Shown here: positions 33,955-44,882 of the stretch, piece by piece
Layout: each line of letters opens with the position of its first letter
Numbering within the stretch: the stretch's first letter is position 1
Assembly: GCA_022570795.1 (NCBI GenBank)
Contig: JAKUDP010000007.1
Location: 1,364,001-1,428,000, forward strand
Reading direction: 5' to 3'
DNA: 64,000 nt
Source of the DNA: Sphaerulina vaccinii
Lineage: Eukaryota; Ascomycota; Dothideomycetes; Mycosphaerellales; Mycosphaerellaceae
Program-made: the position numbers and the translations under genes
Notes under the pieces: model-generated
Told to the model about the DNA's origin: nothing
Databases searched by the model: none
The model's input: only the letters and a program-made list of their open reading frames with translations

Positions 33955-34834
33955 ATGCTTCGCCTCATCACCACTGTTCTTTTCGCGCTCTTCTTGACCA
34001 CAGAGGCGATCGTTCCACAGGTTCCTCTCGGAAATGTCGGGCCAACGTGGGAGAAGGAGAGCAAGTCATACATCGTGCCACTTCACAAGAAAGCTCGAAC
34101 TGGGCTCATCGACCCAGCCGTCCGAGGAAGGCCTCATAGCGGGACGTAAGTCACCCGTGCACGACGTTTGGGGAGAAGCATGAAGTTGATGTGTCTTCGT
34201 AGTTGGCCCACGCTTTGTGAACCCATTCTACGACAACCTGACCGCGACCACGAGCGCAGCAAGTGCAACATGTGCCGGTTCTTGTGCCAGTATCATCCTG
34301 AAAATGGAGCCTTGTGTCCTGGCAGCTCTCAAGCTCGCTGAGAATACGAAGTTGGGGCCAAGTCCGATAGTTCGTCTTAGGGTCGCATCAAAGTTGCTCA
34401 ATTGTACAATACAACCATCTCAGATATGTGCATGCGCAGACTGTATGCCCGAGTCGAAGAATACAATCCTTGGAAACTTGCGGGGGCTAGGCAAGTTCAC
34501 CTGTACATTGCCAGACCGGAAACTGCAGCAGCCGACGAAATGTCTCCATACGTGGATCTATTACACTTGGCCGATAGTTCGATTGCGATGTCAGCCTTCC
34601 GTGTAAGTAGCGTTCACGCTCGTTCGTGAAGTAGTTCTGACTCACGTCTAGGGCGACTTGTACACATACCAGAAGGAACAACTGCAAGAAGTCAACTCAG
34701 CTGGTCGTGCTGGTTCTCAAATGACTGAGGATGATGTCTGTCTGATAGGCAGCTACTGCGGTTCAGACTGTGGGTGTTGTGTAGGCGCATGTGCCGAGAA
34801 GAGCCCCTCAGGATGCCTTGGAGCATGCACTTGA
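33955..34834 (+). CDS. Cysteine-rich secreted protein, multi-exon, middle structure unresolved
   Basis: The first exon (33955-34145) encodes a signal peptide (MLRLITTVLFALFLTTEA) and ends at a GTAAGT donor. The last exon (34652-34834) follows a clean 49-bp intron (34603-34651) and encodes a cysteine-rich end (CLIGSYCGSDCGCCVGACA...GCLGACT). The frame before that intron (from about 34381) reads KVAQLYNTTISDMCMRRLYARVEEY. Between 34203 and 34380 I could not find a pair of sites that joins all exons without a stop: one frame gives TWPTLCEPIL, another gives FVNPFYDNLT. The gene may use a weak donor or may be broken. Likely an extracellular protein; unrelated to anything I recognise. Confidence 0.5.
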
Positions 34835-35017
34835 ACTCACAAGCGCCGGAATCCTGATCACTTTGGTGTTGGCGCATGAGTGAGCTGCCGAAGGATTGAT
34901 TTCAGATAGGATCCTAATCGTCGTTGTATTCGACAGTGCATACACTCATCTAGGAAAAAAACGAGAAGCCTTCACTTATGTCTCCGAGCACAAGCACAGC
35001 CATGTATTGCCAGACAC

Positions 35018-36891
35018 TCACACCTCCAGCTCCATTCTCTGCACGACAAGTTCAAGCACATTAGCAGAAGCCGCCTCGCATGTTCGCATTGCAAGCTTGA
35101 AGGCACCGTGGCGCATCAACTTCTGTACGTTGCAAGCCACGTAGTCATCGACCAGTTTGCGCATATCAGAAGCCGGTCCTATGTCTGCGAGAGACTTGTA
35201 GCTGAATTCCAGTAGCTCCGCAACGTCCTGCGGACAAGCGTCGAAGATGGTGAACGCCACAAGAGTCTGATGCAGCTTGGAAAGCGTGAGATACTTCAAG
35301 CTCGAGATGTCGTACCTACAGGCAAAGACGTGAAGTCGTACATGCGAAAGAAAGACTTGGCTGTAGTCTTCGTCCGAATTCTTGTTCGCTCTTGCGGTAT
35401 ACTCTGCAGACTTCTGTTGGATGTTCGCTTGCGCCCAGCTCAAAGCCTTGAAGTTGTCCCAGGCTTGCTTGTGAGTGAGGCTTGGTTCCCTTTTGAGCGC
35501 TGTAGGGTTGGGTGCTGGCTCATCGAGCACGGCGGTGACTGATGGCTCTGGAGCGGACTCTAACTTCTGGTCGGCCACCTCCTTCGCACGTGCCCAATAA
35601 TGATGCTTCGAGGTCTTCTTAGGCTTCGTTGTGCTGGCGAACTTCCAGGAAGCGGTCCAGTCATCCTGTCCTTGGGTCGGCTGTGACATGGACTCGGCCT
35701 CCGGCTCAATGACAGCGTCCGCGCCAGCTGGCGCGAGAGATACAATGGGCTCCTGCAATGGCTGATCAGATCCTCCCCACGAGGAGAGAATGTTCCTCTT
35801 GGATGTCTTGGACTTCTCCACGGAATCGGCAGCCAAGGACTCTGCTTCAGCAGTAATCTCAAGTCCAGTAAATGCACAAGATGTCGAGGCAGGCATGTTT
35901 GGCTCCCCAAGAGTATCCATATCGCGAACAGGTTTCATCTCTCTTTCAGCGCGATCTCTTGAAGCCCGGATGTCCCTCTTGATCTTCTTCCCTTTCTTGG
36001 TAGCGTGAGCAGCGAAGAAGTCCCAGGGATCATGTTCAACAGCAGCCAGCTGTGACTCTGGCTGTGGCGCTTCAACGTAACATAGATGCTCGGTCGTAGA
36101 AGCTGGAGTGACCTCTTCAGCTTTTCCTTGCTTAGGAGTTGCCGAGGGTGGACCATCATCCGTAGTACCAAAGGCTGACGTTGACAGTGACTCCTTTTTT
36201 GGCTTCTTGGACTTCTTCTTGTTCGATGGAGCCCAGATAAAGTCATCGTCGACCACGGTAGGCAAAGTGGCCTCCTCAGCATGTTCATCGAACGTTGCTG
36301 AGGGCTCATCGTAACCGAAGCCGCCATCATCCCATGTCATCTTCGTCGTCTTCTTTTTCGACTTCTTCTGGGTCGTTCCTGGCCCAAGTCCACAATCCCA
36401 CTCGAATTCGTCCCACGAGCGCACTGGCTCAGTAACACTGGCTGGCTGTGCGGTCATTGAAGGTCCCTTGGCACCTTGAGCTGGCACTTCTTCTTGATCA
36501 GCCTTTGAAGTTGCTGGAGTCTCATCGTAACCAAAGCCGCCATCATCCCATGAGTCAATCGAGGATTCCTTCTCGACGATCTGTACACGAACTCGAGGTT
36601 CTGCAGCAGGATAGTCACCTGTGTAGATGAACTCTACAAACCGAGAGAATGTGTCACTGTCGCAGTCTCCCAGAAGCACGGAAGTGTTCGAGTTGCCATC
36701 TCGATGACGCTCCTGAGCAAGATCGTAGAGCTTCTTGGAGTGCTCACCGATCAAGGTAGGGTGCACATAGAAGATTGCTTTCTCTTGCCCAGCCTTGAAC
36801 TTCCAAGGCTTCGACTGAGCGATACTGCAATCAAGTCAGTCATGCAAAACGAGCTCTGCAAACACATGTCTTACATCTTGTACGTAGCCAT
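35018..36891 (-). CDS. BTB/POZ-domain protein with long repetitive insertion (copy 2), 607 aa
   Basis: Model is complement(join(35018..36824, 36875..36891)). The 17-bp first exon (MATYK) joins IIAQSKPWKFKAGQEK in the same phase as in copy 1. BTB signature: IFYVHPTLIGEHS, LLGDCDSDTFSRFVEFIYTGDYPAAEPR. About 330 residues of insertion then separate it from DYSQVFLSHVRLHVFACRYD and the helical C-terminus. The insertion contains WDDGGFGYDE twice (about residues 98-107 and 170-179) and several units in which an acidic, Trp/Phe-containing patch is followed by a lysine cluster (KKSKKKTTK, NKKKSKKPKK, KKGKKIKRD, KPKKTSKHH). Paralogue of the 30507-31483 gene. The adjacent upstream gene on the same strand is deaminase copy 2. 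Confidence 0.87.
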
Positions 36892-37225
36892 ATCGGCGAG
36901 CTGAGTAGTGGACTATAGTGATCAGCTGCTAGGTGTAGAATTTGGAAGTTGAGCAAAGGAAGATGTGCGCCCGATCAGTGAGATGACCTGAAGCTCGAAC
37001 TTGGGTGCGTGTCTCCCCGCTACATGTCCCTGCAACAATGCGGAGATATGCAAGCTAGAGGCTGGCGTTCCTATTGTGGACTGCTGCAGGGGCTGAGCTG
37101 TCATTGTAGCACGAGCGGCTACTATGGAGCCACTCTTTATCTGTATCGTCCAGTGTCCAGTCATCGTCCAGACCTTGAGATGAAGATATCTCGCGACTGC
37201 GACTACCCAGATGGGCTTCTCAAGA
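36892..37225. other. Intergenic, 334 bp, inside the second deaminase-BTB module
   Basis: Lies between the deaminase stop and the BTB start, both on the minus strand, so it is the BTB promoter. No motif assigned. Confidence 0.4.
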
Positions 37226-38665
37226 TCAACTTAAGTCAAGCTTGCGAAGGTCCTCCTCTAGGCTGTCATCCTTCTCAACCGCATCTTCATAACCCAGCAG
37301 ATTCTGTCGACTGGTCATAGGCTCGGCTCTCCAGACTGTTCCCTGCATCTGGTCGAGTTGTCGTTGAATGTGCCCATCCATGTCCTGAAGCACTGTCGAG
37401 AGCCTCTGCCTCGTTCTCGCATCACATTCCGCCAAGTCTGGCACTGTCCACTGATCGTAGAGTCGGCCATGAGTACTAAGGATATCGAATCCAGCATGAT
37501 AGTGCAGAAAGAGGTAGCACAGATAGCAGAGATACTTGCTGGTGCCTATAACGCGTGGCTTTAGAATTGCATTATCGCTGGAGTCTGGACGATCTCCCGC
37601 TTGTAATGCCATCTCAACAACCAATTGAACCTCTGCATGAACATGGCATTTCCCAGCCCAGCTTTCGTACGTGATCTCTGTGGGCACGCTGGCATACGGC
37701 GTTATGTACTCTAGCCGGATGTTGCGAAAAATTGGGGGATGTTGTAATGCGATGGCCACAAGATCTTTGGCTACTCTCCAGTAAGCTCCTATCTTTTCCA
37801 GCTGCCGCAAAGTCTTCAGTGCTGCTCCGACCTGGGGCGTTGAAGCGCTCGAACTTTCGAGCTTCGAAACGTAAGCTCGGATTTCAGGTAGTCTGCAAGA
37901 ATCGTACGTAGCCTGTACAAGCTGCCGCAAAGCCTGCCCGGTCTCTGCATCGGTGGTCTCAAACTCTTCGTAGATCTTGGCCAGTGACGTAAGTTGTGCT
38001 ACAGTCGTCTCCCTCACTTTTCGCTCGGACTTCTTGGGATAGATGTGCTGGACCCGATGTGTTAGATTCGCAAAGTCCTGCCAAAGTGGCTTCTTATGCG
38101 TCCTGTCAAGGTAGGTCGGCTTCGTCCACTTCTTAGAACGCAGGCGACCTAGGACCTTTTGTGTGTGCTGTCGACTGATCATCTCGAATATAGCTTGAGT
38201 GGACGTGCTGAAGTTCTCGTGCGGGTTCGTGCTTGTGCTTCGGGCAACAATCTGTAGCACTTCAGCAATATCGCATAGCATGTTCTTGACAGTGTCATCC
38301 ACAATGTCCATGCCAGCGACTTTGACGACCAGGGTTCGGTTTTGCTCATCACCTTTTGTGGCGCTGATATGCTGCTCGAGACAAACGGCAGCAACACTCT
38401 GAGCGCCCTCTGACACGGCAGCAACATAAGCGAGGTCGTCTGCTACTTGCTTCTCGGCAAGTAGTGGCAGGATCTCAGTGCTTGTCGCGTCCTGAGAGAC
38501 GCGTTCTATTCTTTCAGTCAGCACGTCGATAGGCACTGCATTTGTGCGCTTCTCGAGCGCGACTAGATGGCGCCGAAAGTCATCTTCTGGGACCTTTGAC
38601 CAGATCGTGTCAGGTGGCCGTACTGTTCGGACTGGTCGCAGGCCTCCATCTGCAGCGATGGCCAT
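37226..38665 (-). CDS. OTT_1508-like predicted nucleic-acid deaminase (copy 2), 479 aa
   Basis: Open frame with its first ATG at 38665 (MAIAADGGLRPV); the frame stays open upstream to about 38790 without an ATG, so a short upstream exon is possible. The first 330 residues are helical. The deaminase signature then follows: HVHAEVQLVVEMA supplies His/Glu, and VIGTSKYLCYLCYLFLHYH supplies the Cys-x-x-Cys pair. After that come a disrupted GF..LSTHGRLYDQWTVPDL segment and a charged tail. Unlike copy 1 the residue before the first cysteine is not in a Pro-Ser-Cys context. Zinc ligands appear intact. Diverged paralogue of the gene at 28868-30316. Substrate unknown. Confidence 0.8.
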   Translation of the reverse strand: MAIAADGGLRPVRTVRPPDTIWSKVPEDDFRRHLVALEKRTNAVPIDVLTERIERVSQDATSTEILPLLAEKQVADDLAYVAAVSEGAQSVAAVCLEQHISATKGDEQNRTLVVKVAGMDIVDDTVKNMLCDIAEVLQIVARSTSTNPHENFSTSTQAIFEMISRQHTQKVLGRLRSKKWTKPTYLDRTHKKPLWQDFANLTHRVQHIYPKKSERKVRETTVAQLTSLAKIYEEFETTDAETGQALRQLVQATYDSCRLPEIRAYVSKLESSSASTPQVGAALKTLRQLEKIGAYWRVAKDLVAIALQHPPIFRNIRLEYITPYASVPTEITYESWAGKCHVHAEVQLVVEMALQAGDRPDSSDNAILKPRVIGTSKYLCYLCYLFLHYHAGFDILSTHGRLYDQWTVPDLAECDARTRQRLSTVLQDMDGHIQRQLDQMQGTVWRAEPMTSRQNLLGYEDAVEKDDSLEEDLRKLDLS

Positions 38666-38868
38666 ATGCGCCGAATCTGATGCAGCTGATGGGAAGTGAT
38701 GTTGTGTTGAGGTTCGTGGCACAGAAGACAGAAGAGAAATGAAAATGAAGATCGGATCGGCAAAGTCATGGTCAAATTTGATTAAGGTCTTGGCGCATAT
38801 GCGTCGCGATTGTTGCTACATGGAACCGAAAAGCATTGTCACTCATTCCTGCTCCAGGACACTGTCGT

Positions 38869-40810
38869 TCAAGTGAAACTGAACTTCCCCTCCTTAGTCC
38901 TCACCGGAAGACCCAACAAACTAGTCTTCCTCTCCTTCTCAGCCGGCCTAACAGTCGTCTCGCTCCTGCCACTCCTGCCATGTCGTCCACTACTCGAATG
39001 CTTACTAGAATGGTGACGATGTCTTCTAGGCCTACTCAAATCCACGCAAGAGATACTATCCTCAGGAAGCACAGTCTTGACATCTCCCATACCATCAGAT
39101 TCCTCAGCTTCAAAGTCTTCCCAGCTTTGCAACACGCTATCGCGTTCATGGATATATGGCTTTACTGGGACAGACGGAGGAGATCGGACTGATCGGGCGC
39201 GAGAAGGTCTAGTCTCTTCTTCACGATCTCGTCTAGTTGACGAAGTGGTTGAGCGAGGTAGAGGTATGGCCGCAGGATGATAGCACGAACTGCCGCCTCT
39301 ACTCGCTTGTGAAGGAGCGTGATTGCCAATAGGTGGTGGTGGGAGTGGGATGCCATCCGAGGCTCGGCGAGATGGGCGAATAGTGCTTACTGAAGATCCA
39401 CTGCCACGATCTCGGTGCGATCGAGAAGAATGCATGCTTACACCACTGTCGTGACGCTTGAGCTTTTCTGTATCGTCTGCGCTGGTTCGACGATGAGAGC
39501 GATGTGATACGGAAGATTTGTAGTCGTCTCCATGGCGGCTGCTGTGTTTCGAGACAGTGCTTTTCGGACCTTCGAGGTAGTAATTGGGCCGCTCGATGTC
39601 AGCATCCACGGGTAGCGTGCTTGCTCGCTTGAGGCCGCTACCGGCACTCGATTCTGGGACGTAGTCCAGAGAATACTCTGCTGTATCGTCGATGGTGCGA
39701 CTTCGCGTAGGATGTGGTCGAAGATGTGTGTAGCGGGACATGGCTTCCTGCACCTCATCGTCGTCATTGTACCCAGTCTCCTGAAGCATACGCATTGCTT
39801 GTGTTGAGCGAGGGACGGGACGACTGTACGCAGAATCGGTAGTGCTGTAATTATGATGGAACCTCCGACTCTCCTTGAGATCAGACTTTGGTGCTTGTGA
39901 TAGAGCTGGCATGGATGGTGGCATTGTTTCGGCGCGTGGTGGTGGCGGCATTGAGCGAACTTCGTCCATGGATCGTCTCGACTTAGACTTCGCTCGTGAT
40001 GACATATAGTCGAGAAAGTCAGCATCGTCCTTCGCATTCTTTGACTCTTCCCGAGTCATGGCGAACATAAGCGCAGCACCAGCAGCCGCGCCAAGTGCGG
40101 TACCAAGAATAGCTTTGGACGAAAAGCCAGAGTTGGATGGCATTGTGGCGACTCTTGCTATGCCTTGCGATGGCGCTGAAGGTCTGACTGAGCTGGATGT
40201 TGACTTGGCAAGATCCAATGCAGTCTCCATTCTGGACCTTGCGGTTGGTGCTTTCGAGGGCTGAGGTCCTCGTGATGCCATTGATCTTGCCACAGACTGC
40301 GCATCCTCCTCAGCATCATCCTGATCAACACCATCTCGCCAAGTCAGAACACGACTGTGCTCTGAAGGTGCTGCTTCGCAACATCCAGCACCAGCGTCAT
40401 GTGGCTGTCGAAAGATGAACTCCACAGTGTTGCCATCGTGGTCTTCGACAGCGGCATTGAAGCAGGTACAGTCTTCGTTGCGATAGTTTGGTGCCCCACT
40501 TGGACGGCCTCCAGCATGAAGTGAGGCGGTGTAGCAGTCTCGAACAACGTTGCGGTCCGCAGCTAAGAACGCAATGTGATTCGGAGAAGGTCGCGTGCTG
40601 TTCCTTATCAGCTATGTCGTCTCTAGTAATGCAAGCAACTCACCCAATAGGCGCCTGTGTGATGAAGAAGTCCGCAGAGTCGACTCCTAGACCTATGGAG
40701 TCTCCTTGATGTCCAATGAAGCGATAGCCGAGTGGTTGTAGGGCGGCTAGGTAGAATGAAGTTGCCGATGGAATGTGTGTTACTGTAAGACCCAGATGTG
40801 ATACCGGCAT
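38869..40810 (-). CDS. Glyoxalase/VOC-domain protein with long disordered tail, 631 aa
   Basis: Model is complement(join(38869..40597, 40644..40810)); the 46-bp intron (GTGAGT..AACAG) is phase 2. The first 150 residues form a VOC (glyoxalase/bleomycin-resistance) domain: MPVSHLGLTVTHIPSATSFYLAALQPLG, SADFFITQAPIG, then NHIAFLAADRNVVRDCYTASL and GNTVEFIFRQP. The paired beta-alpha-beta modules and terminal metal-ligand glutamate are in place. About 480 residues of Ser/Arg-rich disorder follow, with one Gly/Ala hydrophobic segment near residues 219-236 (ILGTALGAAAGAALMFAM) that could be a weak membrane anchor. Substrate unknown. Fusions of VOC to such tails occur in several Dothideomycete predictions (from memory). 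Confidence 0.85.
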
Positions 40811-42421
40811 GGTATATGCGTAGCAGTGACGAGTTTTTGTGAGAATGGCTAGGATATGCAAGGTAAGCAGTGAACGACAGTGGAGAACAGCAGCAATAGC
40901 GCCGCAAAGTATTAAAGTGAGGTAGAAGGTCGTCCGTAGAAGTGAAGAATACTGGCTGGGAAGTATGTCGGTCTTGCTGGAGTAGACAGCGGTTCTACGT
41001 AAGAATGAAGATCTTGTTGAAGAAAAAGGATACAAAGGTACGAAGCTGTAAGACGTGAGCGTAGCAGGAAGTAGTAAGAAGTCACTCTGCCGAGGACATG
41101 CCTCAGATGAGCTAGCAAGACACACCCATACAAGAGTTGCCGCGAGACAGGACCTGAAGTCGCCATTCGCTGCCTAGGTCGGTGTAGACTTTGTTGGCGG
41201 GTCCAATGTGGTCACTCGTCACATCGGCACGAGTCGATCACGCACTCGGCTACCGACTCAGTGAGAACCAAGCAAGAATAGCTGAAGTCGAGAAGCCCGC
41301 ATTGTAGCAATTGGTCTCAACGTCTATAGTTCCACTCGAACGACTGCGTGGGCTTTGTAGATTCGCAGCTCGTGGTAGGCGTGGTCCAGGTATGTATTTG
41401 TTTCCTAGTGCATCGTGCCACCTTTGCCTACTGGCTGCGGGAGCAGCAGATCTTACTTCAGGCACGCATACAGAAGCTGCCACGTCCTTGTTTCTGCAGC
41501 TAGAACGCGGAAGTATCGTGAGTGGTCGGCACGACCCATTTTATGCATAATGGGCGGCTCGACCCTGGTCGCGGTGTTTGGGGGTGAGCACTTGTGCGGT
41601 CGACTGATCTTCGCTTTGCAGCGGTTACTGCTGGCTTTGACTTCAGTGGTTGCATTCCTTGGAGGGCGCAGCTTCTGCCTGCGTATTCTGTGGTGTTGAT
41701 GTGAAGAAGCAAAAGCAATTGAGGTTACTGGCATTTCATCCCACTTTCTTGGCCGAGCAACCAAATCCCTCGCATTGTGAAACCGCCGGGACAGCCATCC
41801 CGATACAGCACATGCGGTGTAGGAAGCGCCGACCCACTGTACCGTTAGACGCCGTGCGACATTGTGCACGTGCAGCATGTGAGTGAGCGAGATGCTGAGG
41901 GCGAATGGTTCTGTTACCCGACTCTATACTCGCGTATAGATGCTTCAGTATTGTGAGTCCTGGTGACGTCGATGATCTCGCCATGCATATGTCAGGCTTG
42001 ATGTGGAAATGCCAATGCCCAATACAACACCACCACCCTACATATGTGCGGCTCCAGCATACCTATCCGCAACTACGCAGTCGCTCAAGACAACTGCCAG
42101 ACACCTTCCTCGCTTAACAGCATATGCAATGCAGGCTGGCGACAGCTTGTCGCTGCGTAGCTGCTGGGATTTCGTCCGCAATAGGCGTTGCTATACATCT
42201 GGCTCGGCATCTACAACACCTCCGCAGCTCACCATTGTCACGGGCTGACAATGCGGCTCGGTTACAACTCAGCCAGCACATCTGTTCATGTGTTGCGGAG
42301 TGCAAGTGCATCATCGCATCATCGCCTCCATGCGTCGCGGGGATCGATCCGCTAGATATCCACAACATGTGTTGTCAACGTCCATATCAGTGTTGTCCTT
42401 GGGGATCGTCATCGTGTTCGT
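40811..42421. other. Intergenic, 1.6 kb, largest gene-free stretch
   Basis: No recognised protein on either strand; the longest frame (minus, 41453-41878) looks random. Sequence is not conspicuously AT-rich. No transposon signature seen. Confidence 0.4.
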
Positions 42422-43720
42422 TCATCCGACCTCACCAACACTGGCGAAGATCTCCGCAATATCGATCCCACACTCTTTGACGAACTTTGACGTCTCTTCT
42501 CCTGACATGCCCTGGAGTTGACCCTTCTGCAATTGAACAAGCACCGGCTCCGGTATGCACTCTGCCAAGCTCTTTAGGAACCCAACAGTCTCCTTTTCAG
42601 TCTTGGCCAATGTCTGTTTGTCCCATACTGCAGCCAAATGCGAAGCAACGTCTTTCCAGTACTGTTTCTCAGCTGATAGTATCATCTCCAGAGCGCGAGT
42701 CTTGATGCTATTCCATAGCTCAATGTCTTCCTCGTCCATATCCAAGCAGAACGGATCCTCCTTCTGTTTCTTATCATTTGTTGGTGCTGTGGCGTCTGGC
42801 ATTTCCTCGTCCTCGTCCTCATCTTGCTCTTCTTCTGACCGCTTAGGTCCCCATGCGAATGCTTCTTCGATAGCGTCTGAGCCACTTGAGCCAAAGACAA
42901 GATATTGCTCGAGACAAGCTTGTAAGATCCAAGCAGCTGCGAGAGACATCCATGTTTCGGTGGGCGGACATGAGAACATACTGTGACAAGCGGCAGAGAT
43001 GCGCATGAACAGAGGTAAGATATCGAGGAGAGATACACACTCACTCGTTCCGTAGAAAGCATCTTCGTATGCGTCGTCTTCTGCTGGGACATCGATGCTC
43101 TTAAGCACATGGGCACGATTCTCCTCAAGCTCGTTCGGCACAATCGGTAGCGCATTATCAAACGGGTTCATATTGTGGTTGACTGTTGGAAGACGTGAAG
43201 CATCGCCAATCCATTCCCGTGCTCGTGTTTGGTTGCTCTGGCGTAGGGATTGCAGAGAGGCTTTCGCGGGTGTCGCAGGACATCGTACATAGCGTTGCGT
43301 GACGAGTGTTACAAGCTGCAAGAGCAATTGTCGAAAGTGTAGCTCCGTGTCTGGGCGGTATGCTGGATATCGGCTCGAGAAGAGTCTCATGAATTGGTCA
43401 ACTTGGCTCAGACAGAGGCCTACGTTGGTCTTGTCGAGGCAAGCGTTGATGGCTTGGTAGAGAAGGTAGTCCAGTATCATATGATCGACCTCCAGCGCTG
43501 TTTTTGTATCTTCCATTTCCCGAGAGGCAAAGGCAGCATGATCTTGATCAGAGATCTTGACGCGCTTCCTGGGAAGGTCACCATTGGCGTCCTCCATAGC
43601 TTCACGCTTGATCTCGACATGCCGATCCTGCTCGCTGACCTCGCCATTCGCGACACTGCCGTCCTTTGACGCGCCGTTTGGCACTTCTGGAGCCATATCC
43701 CCCGAGGACTCCGCGTGCAT
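42422..43720 (-). CDS. Conserved-looking nuclear-type protein of unknown function, 432 aa
   Basis: Single exon from MHAESSGDMAPEVP to a stop at 42422. A short basic motif (LPRKRVKIS, about residues 49-57) may be a nuclear localisation signal. The rest is mostly helical with long Leu-rich stretches (MILDYLLYQAINACLDKTNVGL; HFRQLLLQLVTLVTQRYV). An acidic low-complexity loop (SEEEQDEDEDEEMPD) lies near residue 300, and a C-terminal helical pair ends SKFVKECGIDIAEIFASVGE. I cannot name the family. No signal peptide or membrane span. The gene looks under protein-level constraint because the composition is even and there are no frame breaks. Confidence 0.75.
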   Translation of the reverse strand: MHAESSGDMAPEVPNGASKDGSVANGEVSEQDRHVEIKREAMEDANGDLPRKRVKISDQDHAAFASREMEDTKTALEVDHMILDYLLYQAINACLDKTNVGLCLSQVDQFMRLFSSRYPAYRPDTELHFRQLLLQLVTLVTQRYVRCPATPAKASLQSLRQSNQTRAREWIGDASRLPTVNHNMNPFDNALPIVPNELEENRAHVLKSIDVPAEDDAYEDAFYGTSECVSLLDILPLFMRISAACHSMFSCPPTETWMSLAAAWILQACLEQYLVFGSSGSDAIEEAFAWGPKRSEEEQDEDEDEEMPDATAPTNDKKQKEDPFCLDMDEEDIELWNSIKTRALEMILSAEKQYWKDVASHLAAVWDKQTLAKTEKETVGFLKSLAECIPEPVLVQLQKGQLQGMSGEETSKFVKECGIDIAEIFASVGEVG

Positions 43721-44172
43721 TGGCCTCAGCTACGCGTCGTGCAGGGCGGCCTTCGTCGTGTCGCGACTGTTCGTGGCGCGCAGTTCGTATTCATGATAGC
43801 TCTGGTTCCAGATCACAGTGGGACTTGATGAGCTGACATTGTGAAGTCGTCGATATCGATGTCGCAAGAAGCGCGACGCGTGAAATGAAGCGGAAGGAAG
43901 CCTGATCGGCTGATCTTTCATCCAGAGCCAAGACTCCGTCCATCGTTCTTTTGCTCCTTCAGGTTACGCTTCGTACAACAACGACATCAATCCCATCATT
44001 TAGACAAATTTCAACGCCTCCTGTGGCGCAATGCTTCGATGGAAGAAGAAGAACCATTCTGAACCCTAAGTGGCATATAGGCCTCGGTAGTCGCCGGACC
44101 CGAGAGACATCCATACTGTACCACACTGCAGCTCTTGCTCCCAATGGCTGACTACATTCTATTGCTACTATC
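43721..44172. other. Divergent intergenic, 452 bp
   Basis: Promoter space for two divergent genes. No motif assigned. Confidence 0.35.
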
Positions 44173-44658
44173 ATGAGATCACAAGAAACTGGCCCAACGG
44201 CCAAACAAGAACCGGCAGAAATTTCCGAGGACGCCAAATCTGCTAAGAAGAAAGGAATTGCCACCTACCTAGAAAACATCGTCCGAGCCCAAACAGAAGC
44301 AGTCAACAATCGCGAAATCGACGCATTCCACCCAGCCTATGCTGATCACTGCACCAAAGACTTTGTACATCTCGCAACTCCACCATGGATCTGGGAGAAC
44401 TCTACGCTAAAGGAAATGCTTGATCGCCTCAAGAGGACTTTCATCGAAGATCCTGAGTACAAAATGGTCATTACAGATCTCAGTACTGAAATCACTGGAG
44501 GTACTTATGCGCAAGTGTTTCTGAGCTTTGATGCTCATGGGCATCCTCCTGGAATGATCAGACCATTTATGGCTATACATCGTTTCAGGAAGGAGGATGA
44601 TGGGCAATGGAAGTTGTTTGCTATTGAGGCAGCTACTGGAGTTGTCGCCGATACTTGA
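44173..44658 (+). CDS. SnoaL/NTF2-like protein, 161 aa
   Basis: Single exon. A lysine-rich N-terminus precedes a helix (ATYLENIVRAQTEAVNNREIDAFHPAYADH), then the pattern typical of SnoaL-like folds: TPPWIWENSTLKEMLDRLKRTFIEDPEYKMVITDLSTEI, a strand with AQVFLSFDAHGHP, and FMAIHRFRKEDDGQWKLFAIEAATG. The terminal strand pair with WKL before the end is characteristic. No catalytic residues can be named. Possible small-molecule binding or isomerase role is inference. A second, only distantly similar protein of the same class lies at 32850-33314. Confidence 0.65.
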   Translation: MRSQETGPTAKQEPAEISEDAKSAKKKGIATYLENIVRAQTEAVNNREIDAFHPAYADHCTKDFVHLATPPWIWENSTLKEMLDRLKRTFIEDPEYKMVITDLSTEITGGTYAQVFLSFDAHGHPPGMIRPFMAIHRFRKEDDGQWKLFAIEAATGVVADT

Positions 44659-44882
44659 GGAAGTCTCACCTCTCAAGTCTACACAAGCAATCCGGGAGAC
44701 CTGGCGCGAGACTCCGACGCCGACTGAAGAAGACAAACTTCAGGCACTGGAGCGCTATGGGCGCAGTAAGGGCATAGCCCAATGAGATCACCGGACTAGC
44801 GAGCCCACATCACATTGGCAACACATGGAGCAGGCGCCTTAATGTCCACATCAAATATCATACATAAGCAGCTATACGGCAA

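Noticed and set aside
40811..42421. Possible decayed transposon in the 1.6-kb gene-free stretch
   Set aside because: No terminal repeats, no transposase or reverse-transcriptase motifs, no compositional shift that I can see by eye.
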